DNA of 64,000 nt. Origin: Ideonella sp. (lineage in GTDB: Bacteria; Pseudomonadota; Gammaproteobacteria; Burkholderiales; Burkholderiaceae_C). Within the stretch, counting starts at the first letter, position 1. Every line of letters starts with the position of its first letter. The stretch is taken from NCBI GenBank assembly GCA_016721465.1, contig JADKIA010000028.1, forward strand, positions 620,001 to 684,000, given 5' to 3'. Below the pieces are notes generated by a model, which had not been told where the DNA came from, ran no database searches, and saw nothing but the letters and a program-made list of their open reading frames with translations. The translations under genes and the position numbers were made by a program. Shown here in pieces: positions 36,071 to 45,678 of this stretch.

Positions 36071-36805
36071 ATGCTGGATTCGCTGCGGCGCCTTTGGAAC
36101 AAAGGCTCGAACCAAGCTGAATTGGCACCGATCAAGGCCTGGGCGGATTCGCGGGGCTACGAATGCCGCATGGTGCGCGACGGTGAAGGCTGCATGGTGG
36201 AACCTGCCGGCCCTCATCCGAACTGGCGCATCGAGTGGGGCGCCTCTCAGCGCAGCTACATCGAAGGTCGGGAACTGCGCATCATTGGTGAACTGGGCAC
36301 CCCCAAGGATCTGATGGCCCTGGTGCTCACCCGGCCTTTGATGGAGTCGATGGAAAGGCAGGTCTTCGAGGAATACGTCGAGGACGTGCAGACCCGAATC
36401 GACACGGCAACGCCAGCCGAAATGCGTTGGCTGGTGATGTACACGAAGCTGCTGGGCACCGAACTGGGCCGCTTGCGCGAACGCTATGCGGCGGTGAGCA
36501 GCGTGAAGGGATGGCTGGTGCAGTGGCTCGGCGGCCCGCTCAACGACGCCTTGGCGGCCACCCTGGATGTGGCCAACGGCCAAGACCCGATGGTGATGAC
36601 CGTGCAGCGCGGGCGCTTGACACTGCGCACGCCCATGGCCAGCGCAGACACCGCTGCAATGGTGATGTGGCTGTCGGTGTTCGAGCACGCCCTTCGCGAG
36701 GGCCGTCGTTTGAACCAGGAGTGGCAGGAGTCGGCGGACACCAGCCACAGCACGCAGCCTGCCGCGTGGGACAAGTCCATGCTGCCGGGCGACGACGGCG
36801 TTTGA
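36071..36805 (+). CDS. Unrecognised 244-residue cytoplasmic protein
   Basis: I do not recognise this protein. It starts MLDSLRRLWNKG and has no signal peptide or membrane helix. The N-terminal half is beta-rich with several tryptophans (NWRIEWGASQRSYIEG; ELRIIGELGTP); the C-terminal half is helical (MRWLVMYTKLLGTELGRLRE; FEHALREGRRLNQEWQ). No metal or catalytic motif stands out. The gene diverges from the GST gene over 43 bases and converges with the phosphotransferase gene. Codon use is like its neighbours, so it is probably an ordinary lineage-specific protein. Confidence 0.7.
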   Translation: MLDSLRRLWNKGSNQAELAPIKAWADSRGYECRMVRDGEGCMVEPAGPHPNWRIEWGASQRSYIEGRELRIIGELGTPKDLMALVLTRPLMESMERQVFEEYVEDVQTRIDTATPAEMRWLVMYTKLLGTELGRLRERYAAVSSVKGWLVQWLGGPLNDALAATLDVANGQDPMVMTVQRGRLTLRTPMASADTAAMVMWLSVFEHALREGRRLNQEWQESADTSHSTQPAAWDKSMLPGDDGV

Positions 36806-36820
36806 GCGCCCCCAGGCCGG

Positions 36821-36861
36821 CGACATTTGTCGTCCGCCATCCGGCATGTAGGCCGGATGGC
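36821..36861. terminator. Tandem stem-loops between convergent genes
   Basis: CGACA-TT-TGTCG at 36821-36832 is followed by a perfect 10-bp hairpin, GCCATCCGGC at 36836-36845 and GCCGGATGGC at 36852-36861 with a 6-base loop. They lie 15 bases after one gene and ahead of the end of the facing gene, a position for a bidirectional terminator or REP-like element. A T tract is lacking. Confidence 0.5.
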
Positions 36862-36989
36862 CCTCGCCAGCCACAAAGCGCCTTTCGGGCCTTAGTGCGC
36901 GGGCTCGGCCCCCCCAGGGGGTGGGTCAACTCGGGAGCGGCCCCTCGTTGACTCAAGAGCGACACCGCGCAGTGGCCGTGCCCGTCGCG

Positions 36990-38069
36990 TCAGCCGGCGC
37001 GCTCTGCAAAAGCCCAGGCCATCTTGGCCAGCAAAGGTGTCGCGCTGCCGGTGGCACGGGCTTGCGGACTCGCTGCCGTGCCATCCACAACCCGACGGGC
37101 AATGCCCTGCGTGATCGCCGCCAGGCGGAACAGGTTGTAGGCCAGGTAGAAGTTCCAGTCGGCCAGCAGCAGTTCGGGGTCGCCACGCTCCGTTCGCTGG
37201 CAGTAGCGCTCGATGTACGCGCGCTCCGAAGGAATCCCGAGCTCGGCCGTGTCCATGCCACCGATGCCGCGAAATGTGCCAGGCGGGATGTGCCATGACA
37301 TGGCGTGGTAGCTGAAGTCGGCCAGCGGGTGCCCGATGGTGGAGAGTTCCCAATCGAGCACCGCCACGATGCGCGGCTCGTCCGGGTGAAAGATCAGGTT
37401 GTCCAATCGGTAGTCGCCGTGCACGATGGAGACCTGCGTCTCGTCCAGCGCACTGGGCGGCAGGTTGGCAGGCAACCAGTCGATCAGGCGGTCCATCTCC
37501 GGGATGGGCTCGGTGATGGACGCCACGTATTGCTTGGACCAACGTCCGATCTGCCGCGAGAAGTAGTTGCCCGGCTTGCCGAAGTCCGTGAGGCCCACGG
37601 CGCGCACATCCACGCTGTGCAAGGCCGCGATGACGCGGTTCATCTCATCATAGATCTCAGCGCGTCGAGGCTTGTCCAAGCTGGGCAGGGCCTGCTCCCA
37701 GAACACGCGGCCTGGCACGAATTCCATGATGTAGAAGGCACGGCCGAGCACGGCCTCGTCTTCGCAAAGCACGTGCATGCAGGCCACGGGCACTGGCGTG
37801 AGTGCCAGCGCATTCATCACTCGAAACTCGCGTTCGATGGCGTGCGCGGACGGCAACAGCTTGGCCACCGGGCCTGGCTTGGTGCGCATCACATAGGCGC
37901 GTGACGGCGTCACCAGCTTGTAGGTGGGATTGGACTGGCCCCCCTTGAACTGCTCGACCGTGAGCGGGCCCTCGAATTCCGGCAAGTGCAGCGCCAGCCA
38001 GGTCTCGAGCCTGGCCAGGTCAAAGGCATGCTGGGTGGTCATCTCGCGGGTGCCGGTGAACTGGTCCAT
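36990..38069 (-). CDS. Aminoglycoside-phosphotransferase-fold kinase (ACAD10/11-like)
   Basis: A 359-residue protein of the APH kinase fold. It has the N-terminal glycine-rich loop and Lys region (FKGGQSNPTYKLVT; YVMRTKPGP), the Brenner motif VHGDYRLDNLIFHP and the metal-binding LDWELSTIGHPLADF. This subgroup phosphorylates 4-hydroxyacyl-CoAs or similar small molecules rather than antibiotics, by analogy to ACAD10/ACAD11. No acyl-CoA dehydrogenase is adjacent. The start at 38069 (MDQFTGTREM) was preferred; the frame continues 17 residues upstream. Confidence 0.85.
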   Translation of the reverse strand: MDQFTGTREMTTQHAFDLARLETWLALHLPEFEGPLTVEQFKGGQSNPTYKLVTPSRAYVMRTKPGPVAKLLPSAHAIEREFRVMNALALTPVPVACMHVLCEDEAVLGRAFYIMEFVPGRVFWEQALPSLDKPRRAEIYDEMNRVIAALHSVDVRAVGLTDFGKPGNYFSRQIGRWSKQYVASITEPIPEMDRLIDWLPANLPPSALDETQVSIVHGDYRLDNLIFHPDEPRIVAVLDWELSTIGHPLADFSYHAMSWHIPPGTFRGIGGMDTAELGIPSERAYIERYCQRTERGDPELLLADWNFYLAYNLFRLAAITQGIARRVVDGTAASPQARATGSATPLLAKMAWAFAERAG

Positions 38070-38122
38070 GGGGCTGCTTGTGGTCTGAGTTTGTGGGCTG
38101 GCAAATGTGCAATGCGACAAGG

Positions 38123-38827
38123 TCAGCGACCGGCGATGGCCAGCAGCTTGGCGGTGGACAACACCACCAGCCTGGTGGGCTCGACACGCACCGCGCCCTC
38201 GCGCTCGAATCCCTTGAGTTCCTGGTTCACACGCTGTCGCGATGCACCCAGCAATTGGGCCAGATCCTCCTGCGCCAGTTGCAGTCCGATGCGGATTTCC
38301 TCCCCTTGCTCGATGCCGTAGCTCTTGGCCAGCAGCATGATCTGCTTGGCCAGGCGCGCGGCCAGGGGCTTGGTGTTGAGGTCTTCGAACTGATTGAACA
38401 TCAAGCGCAGACGACGGCAGTTCAGCCTCAGCAGTGCCTCGTAGAGTTCGGTGTGCTGGACCAGCAGTTCCTTGAAGTCGGCTTTCCTCACCGACAGCAA
38501 GGTCGTCTCGCCATGGGCATCGGCATCATGGGTGCGCGGCAGGCCATCGAACAAGGCAATGTCGCCGAACCAGGTGCCCGGCTCGCAATAGGTGAGGGTG
38601 ACCTGCTTGCCCGACAGGGAGACCAGCGAGACGCGCACGGCACCACGGGCCACACCGCACCACTCTTCGGCCGGCGAACCGCGCGATGCCAGCGGTGTGC
38701 CGTCGCTCAACCTGCGCACATAGGCCCGCGACAGGATCGCTTGGCGCAGCGGCAAGGACAGCTTCGAGAACCACGCACCGGATTCAATGTTGTGTCGCTC
38801 GTCGATGGTCAGAACGGGGATATTCAT
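38123..38827 (-). CDS. Crp/Fnr-family transcriptional regulator
   Basis: A 234-residue regulator: an N-terminal cyclic-nucleotide-binding-type beta roll (WFGDIALFDGLPRTHDADAH, with the GD-IALFDG turn), a dimer helix, and a C-terminal winged helix with recognition segment LAQLLGASRQRVNQELKGFE. No FNR-type cysteine set is seen, so oxygen sensing through an FeS cluster is unlikely. The start at 38827 (MNIPVLTIDERH) drops 57 upstream residues of non-coding character. It diverges from the FimV-like gene across 272 bases, which would hold both promoters, and its stop is 53 bases from the phosphotransferase start on the same strand. Confidence 0.88.
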   Translation of the reverse strand: MNIPVLTIDERHNIESGAWFSKLSLPLRQAILSRAYVRRLSDGTPLASRGSPAEEWCGVARGAVRVSLVSLSGKQVTLTYCEPGTWFGDIALFDGLPRTHDADAHGETTLLSVRKADFKELLVQHTELYEALLRLNCRRLRLMFNQFEDLNTKPLAARLAKQIMLLAKSYGIEQGEEIRIGLQLAQEDLAQLLGASRQRVNQELKGFEREGAVRVEPTRLVVLSTAKLLAIAGR

Positions 38828-39099
38828 GCCTTGTCTCAGGTGCGACAGAGTTGTCGGGCTCGGCGGGCATTTTCCATCACACGGCAGTGCGACGTGCGGT
38901 GGCTGTGCGCAGGACTTCTGCTCGGTTCGATGGAGTCGGTCGCTCGCGGGCTCAGGGCACGAGGCAAGCGCCAATTTGTGCCGAGGCACATTGCGCACGC
39001 CATCGACCCCTGGCAGAGCCGATCGCCGGCCAGGTCACCCCTGCGTGCTAGAGTGAAACGAGCTCTTCCACAGCCGCCATGCGGCCTTGAATTCGTCGC

Positions 39100-40959
39100 A
39101 TGCGCACGCCCCCACTGGCCCTGGTCGTTTGCAGTTTGGCCGCCATGCTGCTGCCTTCAGGCGGGCATGCGGCGAGCTTCGGTGCGGTGCCCGCCAATGT
39201 GCCCCTGGGTCGACCCTTGGCGATGGCCGTGCCCTTGCGATTGGACGAGGGCGAGGCGTTTGACGCTGAGTGCGTGGCGGTTGAAGTGACGCTGGGTGAT
39301 CGGCGCGTGCCCGCGGAAAAGCTGCAATGGGCGTTGCAGCCAGGCCCACAGCCGCGCGATCGCGTGTTGCGCGTCGTGACGCTCATTGCCATGGATGAGC
39401 CGCTCGTCACCGTGCAGTTGTCGGTGGGCTGCTCGCCGCGAACAACGCGTCGGTTCACCTTGCTGACCGACCCGGGCACGTCCAACGTGACGCAGGCCGT
39501 TGCTGATGCTGCCGTAGCGCGCGACACGCCGACCGCAGCAGCGCGAGCGTCCGCTGCGAAGACCCTTGAACCACTGGCGGCGAACCCGCAGCCAGGCGGT
39601 CAACGCGAGAGTAGCAGGCCCGCAGCACCCACTGAGCCTGCCTTGAAGCCGGCGTCTCGGGGCGCCAAGCCTGAAGCCCGCCTGCCAGATGTGGCCCGCC
39701 AATCGGTGCCTGAGCCTTCAGTGGGCAGCGCTGCGGACGCGGCGTTGCAGGCAGCCAGTGCCGCGGAGGCGACTGCGTCGGCCGCGGCTGCGCGCGTCAA
39801 GGCGCTGGAGGAGCAGGTGCAGCGCTTGACCACGGACGCCGCATCGCTTCAGGCCGAGAGTCGCCAGCAGCGGGCCCGATCGACCGCCAGCGATGCCCCC
39901 TTGGACGGATGGATCTGGAGCGTGGCCGCCATGTTCGGCCTGGCGGCCGGTGGGTGGGTGTGGTGGTGGCGCCGCACGCAGCGTGCAAGGACAGCAAGGC
40001 CGCCAGTCGAAGGGTCTGATTCAGACGGCGCGCTCGACGACACCGACCCCGGCGGTGGCCAGACCACGGATGCTGCACCCACGTTGATGCCGCCAGAGCT
40101 GTCGTCGGCGACGCAAGCCGCCCCGCCACCCACAATGCCGGCCCCTGCCAGCGTTGCGCCTGCGAATGCGGTGATGCATGAGACCGGCTGGACCACGGCA
40201 CCGGCGCCGCGTGAAGTGTCGGTCGAAGAGCTGATCGACCTCGAACAACAGGCCGAATTCTTTGTGGCCTTGGAGCAGGACGATGCGGCCATCGATCTCT
40301 TGGTGGGCCACATTCGCAGCACGGGCGGCAGCAGTCCGCTGCCCTACCTGAAACTGCTGGAGATCTATCGCCGGCTGGGTGACATCGACAACTACGAACG
40401 AACCCGTGCGCGGTTCAATCAGCGTTTCAACGCCTACGCGCCCGACTGGAGTGCCGATCTTCAGCACGGACGGCTGTTGGACGACTACCCCGAGGTCATG
40501 TCGCGCCTGCAAGGTGCCTGGCCCGATCCCCTGGACGCCATGGCCGAATTGGAGGCCTTGTTGTTCCGCAAGGCCGACGGGCAGATGTTCGAGTTGCCGG
40601 CCTACCGCGACGTCTTGTTGCTCTATTCCCTGGCACGCGATCTGCTGCAGCGCCGCGCCCCACCGGCAGTCGCGATCGATCTGCTGTTGCCATTGGAGCC
40701 GACGGGCGTAGCCGATGGGGCGCCGCGACCGTCCATCGTTTCCTGGATGGACGACACCCAACCACTGCCGCGCCATGTGCCTGCCGATCGGCCCACGGAA
40801 CCAGCGCCGCTGGACCTGGACCTCGGCCGGGTCGAGTCCTTGGATGGTGATTTCACCCTGCCTGGCCGCCGCACCGATTCCGGCCATGGGCAGGATGAAA
40901 GCCGCTTCGTCGACTTCAGCGACCCGGGCCCCGAACCGAAGCAACCACCTCGGTCATAG
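39100..40959 (+). CDS. FimV-like envelope protein
   Basis: A 619-residue protein with a signal peptide (ALVVCSLAAMLLPSGGHA), a beta-rich N-terminal domain about residues 25-130 (FGAVPANVPLGRPLAMAVPL) matching the start of FimV/TspA-like proteins, an Ala-rich linker with a coiled coil about 205-255, a membrane helix (WIWSVAAMFGLAAGGWVWWW, about 267-287), and a cytoplasmic part with a helical repeat domain (SVEELIDLEQQAEFFVALEQ). FimV scaffolds type IV pilus machinery and polar proteins. A LysM peptidoglycan-binding domain, common in FimV, is not seen. The end overlaps the facing aminotransferase gene by 6 bases. Confidence 0.7.
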   Translation: MRTPPLALVVCSLAAMLLPSGGHAASFGAVPANVPLGRPLAMAVPLRLDEGEAFDAECVAVEVTLGDRRVPAEKLQWALQPGPQPRDRVLRVVTLIAMDEPLVTVQLSVGCSPRTTRRFTLLTDPGTSNVTQAVADAAVARDTPTAAARASAAKTLEPLAANPQPGGQRESSRPAAPTEPALKPASRGAKPEARLPDVARQSVPEPSVGSAADAALQAASAAEATASAAAARVKALEEQVQRLTTDAASLQAESRQQRARSTASDAPLDGWIWSVAAMFGLAAGGWVWWWRRTQRARTARPPVEGSDSDGALDDTDPGGGQTTDAAPTLMPPELSSATQAAPPPTMPAPASVAPANAVMHETGWTTAPAPREVSVEELIDLEQQAEFFVALEQDDAAIDLLVGHIRSTGGSSPLPYLKLLEIYRRLGDIDNYERTRARFNQRFNAYAPDWSADLQHGRLLDDYPEVMSRLQGAWPDPLDAMAELEALLFRKADGQMFELPAYRDVLLLYSLARDLLQRRAPPAVAIDLLLPLEPTGVADGAPRPSIVSWMDDTQPLPRHVPADRPTEPAPLDLDLGRVESLDGDFTLPGRRTDSGHGQDESRFVDFSDPGPEPKQPPRS

Positions 40960-42120
40960 CCTGGAAAGTCGCTGCAGGGCGGCTTGCAGCGTCTCATCGC
41001 GTTTGGCGAAGCAGAAGCGGGCCATGCCTTGGTTCCGACGGTCATCGTAGAAGGCCGACAGCGGAATCGCCGCGACGCCGACTTCGGTCGTTAGCCAGCG
41101 GCAGAAGTCCTCCTCGGACAGGCTGCTGATCGCGCTGTAGTCCACGCACTGAAAGTAGCTTCCTTCGCTGGGCAGCAGGCGGAACCGGGTCTTGGCCAGG
41201 CCGTCGCGAAACAGGTCGCGCTTGCGCTGGTAGAACGCTGGCAGTCCCAGGTAGGGCGCGGGATCGGCCATGTAGGCCGCCAGTCCCAACTGCATGGGGG
41301 TGTTCACCGTGAACACATTGAACTGGTGCACCTTGCGGAATTCAGCCATCAGGGGCGCCGGGGCCGCCACGAAGCCAACCTTCCAGCCGGTGACATGGTA
41401 GGTCTTGCCGAAACTGGACACGACAAAGGTACGCGCGGCGAGCTCGGGCAGGGCGGCGGCGCTGGCGTGTTGTTCACCGTCGTAGACCATGTGCTCGTAC
41501 ACCTCGTCCGAGATCAGCAGCACATCGGTGGGCCGCAGAATCTCGGCCAGGACCTGCATGTCGGCGGCCCGCCAGATGGTGGCGCTGGGGTTGTGTGGGG
41601 TGTTGACGATGATCGCCCGCGTGCGCGGATTGACCGCGGCGCGGATGGCGTCGAAATCGGGCCGAAAGCTGCCCGCCTTCAGCGCCACCCGCACCACCTT
41701 GCCGCCGGCCAACTCGATGTTGGGCACGTAGCTGTCGTAGCAGGGCTCCAGCACGATCACTTCGTCGCCGGGGCCTACGATGGCGAGCACCGAGGTGAGG
41801 ATGCCCTGCGTGGCTCCTGCGGACACGGTGATCTCGCTCACCGGGTCGTAGCGATGGTGGTACAGCGCCTGCACCTTGTCGGCAATCGCCTGGCGCAGAG
41901 GCAGCACGCCCGCCATGGGGGGGTACTGGTTGTGGCCGTCGCGCATGGCCTGTGCCACCGCATCGATCAGCTTGGAATCGCCGTTGAAGTCCGGAAAGCC
42001 CTGGCCCAGATTGACCGCACCATGTTCGGCCGCCAGCGCCGACATCACGGTGAAGATGGTGGTGCCGACGTTGGGCAGGCGACTGGGCGGGAAAGGGGTG
42101 CGAAAGTTGGTTGGGCTCAT
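40954..42120 (-). CDS. PLP-dependent class I aminotransferase (YbdL/methionine-aminotransferase type)
   Basis: A 388-residue fold-type I aminotransferase. Residue blocks include VNLGQGFPDF, NQYPPMAGVLPLRQAIA, the PLP contact NTPHNPSATIW, and the Schiff-base lysine in SSFGKTYHVTGWKVGF. Length and motifs agree with YbdL-like enzymes that use methionine or aromatic/kynurenine donors. The gene lies 4 bases upstream of nothing else on its strand but follows cysB (stop at 42125) closely, so it may be the last gene of the cysB-containing transcript, which would fit sulfur amino-acid metabolism. Confidence 0.9.
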   Translation of the reverse strand: MSPTNFRTPFPPSRLPNVGTTIFTVMSALAAEHGAVNLGQGFPDFNGDSKLIDAVAQAMRDGHNQYPPMAGVLPLRQAIADKVQALYHHRYDPVSEITVSAGATQGILTSVLAIVGPGDEVIVLEPCYDSYVPNIELAGGKVVRVALKAGSFRPDFDAIRAAVNPRTRAIIVNTPHNPSATIWRAADMQVLAEILRPTDVLLISDEVYEHMVYDGEQHASAAALPELAARTFVVSSFGKTYHVTGWKVGFVAAPAPLMAEFRKVHQFNVFTVNTPMQLGLAAYMADPAPYLGLPAFYQRKRDLFRDGLAKTRFRLLPSEGSYFQCVDYSAISSLSEEDFCRWLTTEVGVAAIPLSAFYDDRRNQGMARFCFAKRDETLQAALQRLSRL

Positions 42121-42124
42121 GGCA

Positions 42125-43069
42125 TCAGAGGTCGTAGGTGTCGGGCTGGCCGGTCATGGCGCGTTCGATCAAGGGGCGAGACAGGCGGTCGGAAAGCAAC
42201 TCGGCAAACGCGTACACGAACTGGCGCAGATAGGCGCCTCGCTTGAAGGCCACGCGCGAGGTGTTGTAGCCGAACAGGTGACCCACTGGGCGCCACGCCA
42301 GGTCGCCACCAGGCGGGTCGTCCTTCACGGCCATCTCGGCCACGATGCCCACCCCCAGACCCAAGCGCACATAGGTCTTGATGACGTCGGCGTCGATGGC
42401 CTCGAGCGCGATGTTGGGGACCAGCCTGGCCCTGGCAAAGGCCGCGTCCACGCGCGACCGACCGCTGAAGGTGCGGTGGTAGGTGACCAGCGGCTCGACG
42501 GCAATCTGTTCCAGGGTCGGGCGTTCGACCGAGGCGAGCGGATGCTCGGGGGGCACGACGATCACATGCTGCCACTCATAGCAGGGCAAGGTGACCAGCC
42601 CGGGCGCATCGGTGAGCAGTTCGGTGGCCAGGCCGATTTCAGCCACGTCGTCGATCAACATCTTCGCCACATCGCCCGGGGTGCCCTGGTGCAGCACCAC
42701 CTGCACCTTCGGGAAGCGCTTGCGCAGTTGGGCCACCGCATTCGGCATGAAGTAGCGGGCTTGCGCATGCGTGGTGGCGATGGACAGGGTGCCCGACTCC
42801 TGTTTGGAGTATTCGTCGCCGATGCGTCGCAGGTTGGCCACCTCGCGCATGATGACCTCCACGGCTTTGAGCACCTGTTGACCCGGTTCGGTGACGCGAC
42901 GGATGCGCTTGCCATGGCGTACGAAGATGTCCACGCCGAGCTCTTCCTCGAGCTCCAGGATGGCCTTGCTGATGCCGGGTTGCGAGGTGTGCAGCGCCTT
43001 GGCCGTCTCGGTGAGGTTGAGGTCGCGGCGCACCGCCTCCTGCACGAAGCGGAATTGGTGCAGGTTCAT
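42125..43069 (-). CDS. cysB: LysR-type regulator CysB
   Basis: A 314-residue LysR regulator with N-terminal winged helix (MNLHQFRFVQEAVRRDLNLT, TSQPGISKAILELEEELG) and a CysB-type effector domain (TTHAQARYFMP for sulfate/acetylserine contact; VVLHQGTPGDVAKMLID). CysB activates sulfate uptake and cysteine synthesis genes. The start at 43069 removes 28 residues of non-family sequence. It overlaps the upstream cbiX-like gene by 4 bases (ATGA). Confidence 0.92.
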   Translation of the reverse strand: MNLHQFRFVQEAVRRDLNLTETAKALHTSQPGISKAILELEEELGVDIFVRHGKRIRRVTEPGQQVLKAVEVIMREVANLRRIGDEYSKQESGTLSIATTHAQARYFMPNAVAQLRKRFPKVQVVLHQGTPGDVAKMLIDDVAEIGLATELLTDAPGLVTLPCYEWQHVIVVPPEHPLASVERPTLEQIAVEPLVTYHRTFSGRSRVDAAFARARLVPNIALEAIDADVIKTYVRLGLGVGIVAEMAVKDDPPGGDLAWRPVGHLFGYNTSRVAFKRGAYLRQFVYAFAELLSDRLSRPLIERAMTGQPDTYDL

Positions 43070-43449
43070 GGCGCGTCGTTGGCACGCAAGGCGATGCGGG
43101 CCATGGCCTCCACCAACTCTGGCGATTCGCCCACGGTGGGTTGCAGGTGCCATTTCAGGGCCGGGTAACGTTCGACCAGTTGGGCCATCAGCACCGGGAT
43201 GTCCTTGCGCACATGGCCACCGGCCCCCAGGAACAAGGGGACAACGTTGACGGTCGTGCAGGCCTGCGCCGCCAGCAGGTCGCCCGCCTGCACCAAGTTG
43301 GGGGTCATGAACTCTAGGAAGGCCAGTTGGACCGGCCGGCCTGGCTGCTGCTCACGACATCGACGTGCCACCGCCTCGAAGGGCAGCGCCCATGCGGGGT
43401 CTCGCGCGCCATGGGCGAACAGCAGCAGGCCATTTACGGGGACGGTCAT
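43066..43449 (-). CDS. CbiX/SirB-family chelatase-like protein
   Basis: A 127-residue protein starting MTVPVNGLLLFAHGARDPAW. The HGARDP motif carries the histidine of the CbiX active site and VVPLFLGAGGHVRKDIP carries the second metal-binding histidine, as in small cobalt/iron chelatases that insert metal into sirohydrochlorin. Single-domain forms like this act as homodimers. Being coupled to cysB it most likely serves sirohaem synthesis for sulfite reductase. It overlaps lptG at its start and cysB at its end by 4 bases each. Confidence 0.88.
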   Translation of the reverse strand: MTVPVNGLLLFAHGARDPAWALPFEAVARRCREQQPGRPVQLAFLEFMTPNLVQAGDLLAAQACTTVNVVPLFLGAGGHVRKDIPVLMAQLVERYPALKWHLQPTVGESPELVEAMARIALRANDAP

Positions 43450-44564
43450 CGGTACCTCACCAGCCAGCCAAAGGCGGCCATCGAAAGCAGCAGATAAAGC
43501 GCACTTGGCGCGGCGGCCACCATCCAGGGTGTCCACTGTCGCAGCAGTCCCAGATGGCCGGCCACGTTGTTCAGCAGCATGAAGCTGATGCCCAGCATGA
43601 TGCCCCCAAACACCTTGAAGCTCACCCCACCCGTGCGGGCGTGCATGTAGGCGAACGGCAAGGCCAACCCCATCATCACGACGCAGGCCAGAGGGTAGAG
43701 CGCCTTCTTCCAGAACTGGATCTCGTGGCGCTGCGCGGCCTGGTCCTGGTCGCTCAGGTGCGAGCTGTAGCGCCAGAGATCGAGGGTCGTCATGGTTTGA
43801 ACCGGCAACAGGGCGGCCGCGACCACGCCGGCGTCGAGGGTGCTGCGCCAGTCGGTCTGCGCCAGGTCCTGCGCCAGCAGGCCCGTGCCAAGGCGTGCCG
43901 CCTCCGGCGTCGGCCACTCGGTGAGCCTGGCCGCCAACAGGTGCCAGGTGCCATCGCCCCCGACCTGGGCTTTCGCAGCTTCGATTCGGGTGCGCAGCCG
44001 GCCATCGCGGTCGAATTCGAAGATGCGGATGCCACGCAGTTCGCCACTCGAGTTGGCGGCCGCCACGTTGACGGAGATGCTGCGCTCCTGGTCGGTGCCA
44101 GCCTGTCGGCGGTCCTTGAGCCAGGCACCGCTCAGGCCCAGCGCGATGCCACCGCGCAAGCCGGCTTTCACCAGGACAGCCTTGCGTTCGGCGAACGGGG
44201 AGACATAGTCACCGACCACGAAGGTCAGCAGCGCAAACACCAGGCCCGGAATCGCCAGCAGCCAAAGTGCGCGTCCAGGTCCCAGGCCAGCGGTGCGCAG
44301 GATGGTGAATTCCGATGATTGCGCCAATCGCGCCATGGCATAGATGGCCCCGATCAGAACGGTGATTGGGAACAACTCGTAGAAGTGACCCGGCAGGGCG
44401 AGCAAGGTGCGCGCCGCGGCGTGCCACAAGGTGTAGCCCTCGCGGCCGACCTCATCGAGTTCGTCGACGAAATCGATGAAGAAGAACAGGGACAGGAATG
44501 CAATGGCGACAAACGCCACCGACCAGAGGATGTCGCGGTACAACAAGCGCCGAACGGTCTTCAT
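43446..44564 (-). CDS. lptG: LPS export permease LptG
   Basis: A 372-residue LptG: helices near residues 12-35, 60-85 and 100-120, a large periplasmic beta-jellyroll domain (about 135-270), and three C-terminal helices (ALYPLACVVMMGLALPFAYM and following). With LptF and the LptB ATPase it lifts LPS out of the inner membrane. The ATG at 44564 overlaps the end of lptF by 4 bases, the usual coupling. Confidence 0.93.
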   Translation of the reverse strand: MKTVRRLLYRDILWSVAFVAIAFLSLFFFIDFVDELDEVGREGYTLWHAAARTLLALPGHFYELFPITVLIGAIYAMARLAQSSEFTILRTAGLGPGRALWLLAIPGLVFALLTFVVGDYVSPFAERKAVLVKAGLRGGIALGLSGAWLKDRRQAGTDQERSISVNVAAANSSGELRGIRIFEFDRDGRLRTRIEAAKAQVGGDGTWHLLAARLTEWPTPEAARLGTGLLAQDLAQTDWRSTLDAGVVAAALLPVQTMTTLDLWRYSSHLSDQDQAAQRHEIQFWKKALYPLACVVMMGLALPFAYMHARTGGVSFKVFGGIMLGISFMLLNNVAGHLGLLRQWTPWMVAAAPSALYLLLSMAAFGWLVRYR

Positions 44565-45649
44565 GCGGCGCGCCTTGGCAGCCAGCGGCGCACTGTGCCC
44601 TGGTCGCGCCACCACAGCAGGGCCATGGCCAGCGCCAAGGCGCCGCCATGCAGGCCGAGCAAGGTAGGCCCCATGCCGAAGCGACCACTGGCGATCCACA
44701 CCTGCGAAAGGTTCACCAGGTTGAAGTACACGATGAAGCCGAGCAAGGCGAACAGCAGGTTCCAGTTGCTGGCCCGCCTCGGGTTGGTGGCCGAAAGCCC
44801 AACACCCAGAAGCAGCAGGTTTGCCGCGGCCAGCACCAGGCCCACACGCCACGCGAGTTCACCTTGATTGCCGCGATTGGGGTCGCGCAGCAGCTCGGGC
44901 GTGTACAAGGCCTTGGGCAGGCGGGTCTGCACATCGCGGGCAGCGCGGTCGTCCACCAGCACGCGATAGTCGTCGAAGCTGGCCAGGCTGCGCCGGTCGT
45001 TGCGCGGGTCGATCTCGGTGCGCTGGCCATGCTCGAGCACCAGCATCTGGTCGTTGCCCTTCAGTTCGAGCTTGCCATTGCGTGCCGAGGTCACCGACTC
45101 GATGCCCTGGTGTTGCGCCAGGATGAACACGTTGTGGGCGTCGACGCCCTCGCGGCTGGCGCGGTCCACGAAAAACACCCGGCTGCCATCACGCGAGGTC
45201 TGGAACACGCCGGGCGCCACGCGCGACATGTCCGAGCGTTGCTCGAACCGCTGGCGCAGCTCGGCGATGCTGCGGTTGCTCCAGGGCAGCACGAACAGCA
45301 GCAGCGCAGCGACCACCAGCAACACCGGCCAGGCCATGCGAAAGACGGGGCGAACGAACCGCCCCAGCCCAATGCCGCTGGAAAACCAGATCGCCATTTC
45401 GCTGTCGCGGTACATGCGGCCCAGGGTCACGACCACGGCGACGAACAGCGACAGCGACATCATGTTGGCCACGTGCTGCAGCGCAAAGTAACCCAGCAGC
45501 AGCACCACGTCTTCGGGCGCAATCTTGCCGCCGGCCGCCTGGCCCAGCGTGCGAATCAGCATCATGGTGATGACGATCGTGAGGATCACCACCAGCGTCG
45601 CGCCAAAGCTTCGAGCCAACTCTCGGCGCACGGTTGAATCGAATAACAT
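44561..45649 (-). CDS. lptF: LPS export permease LptF
   Basis: A 362-residue LptF starting MLFDSTVRRELARSFGATLV, with the six-helix/beta-jellyroll layout shared with LptG and the conserved coupling stretch RMYRDSEMAIWFSSG that contacts LptB. Its start lies only 29 bases from the divergent pepA start, an arrangement widespread in beta- and gammaproteobacteria, so each promoter must lie within the other gene's 5' region. Confidence 0.94.
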   Translation of the reverse strand: MLFDSTVRRELARSFGATLVVILTIVITMMLIRTLGQAAGGKIAPEDVVLLLGYFALQHVANMMSLSLFVAVVVTLGRMYRDSEMAIWFSSGIGLGRFVRPVFRMAWPVLLVVAALLLFVLPWSNRSIAELRQRFEQRSDMSRVAPGVFQTSRDGSRVFFVDRASREGVDAHNVFILAQHQGIESVTSARNGKLELKGNDQMLVLEHGQRTEIDPRNDRRSLASFDDYRVLVDDRAARDVQTRLPKALYTPELLRDPNRGNQGELAWRVGLVLAAANLLLLGVGLSATNPRRASNWNLLFALLGFIVYFNLVNLSQVWIASGRFGMGPTLLGLHGGALALAMALLWWRDQGTVRRWLPRRAA

Positions 45650-45678
45650 CGTTTGATCTTTTCTTGACTGGGCGAATT

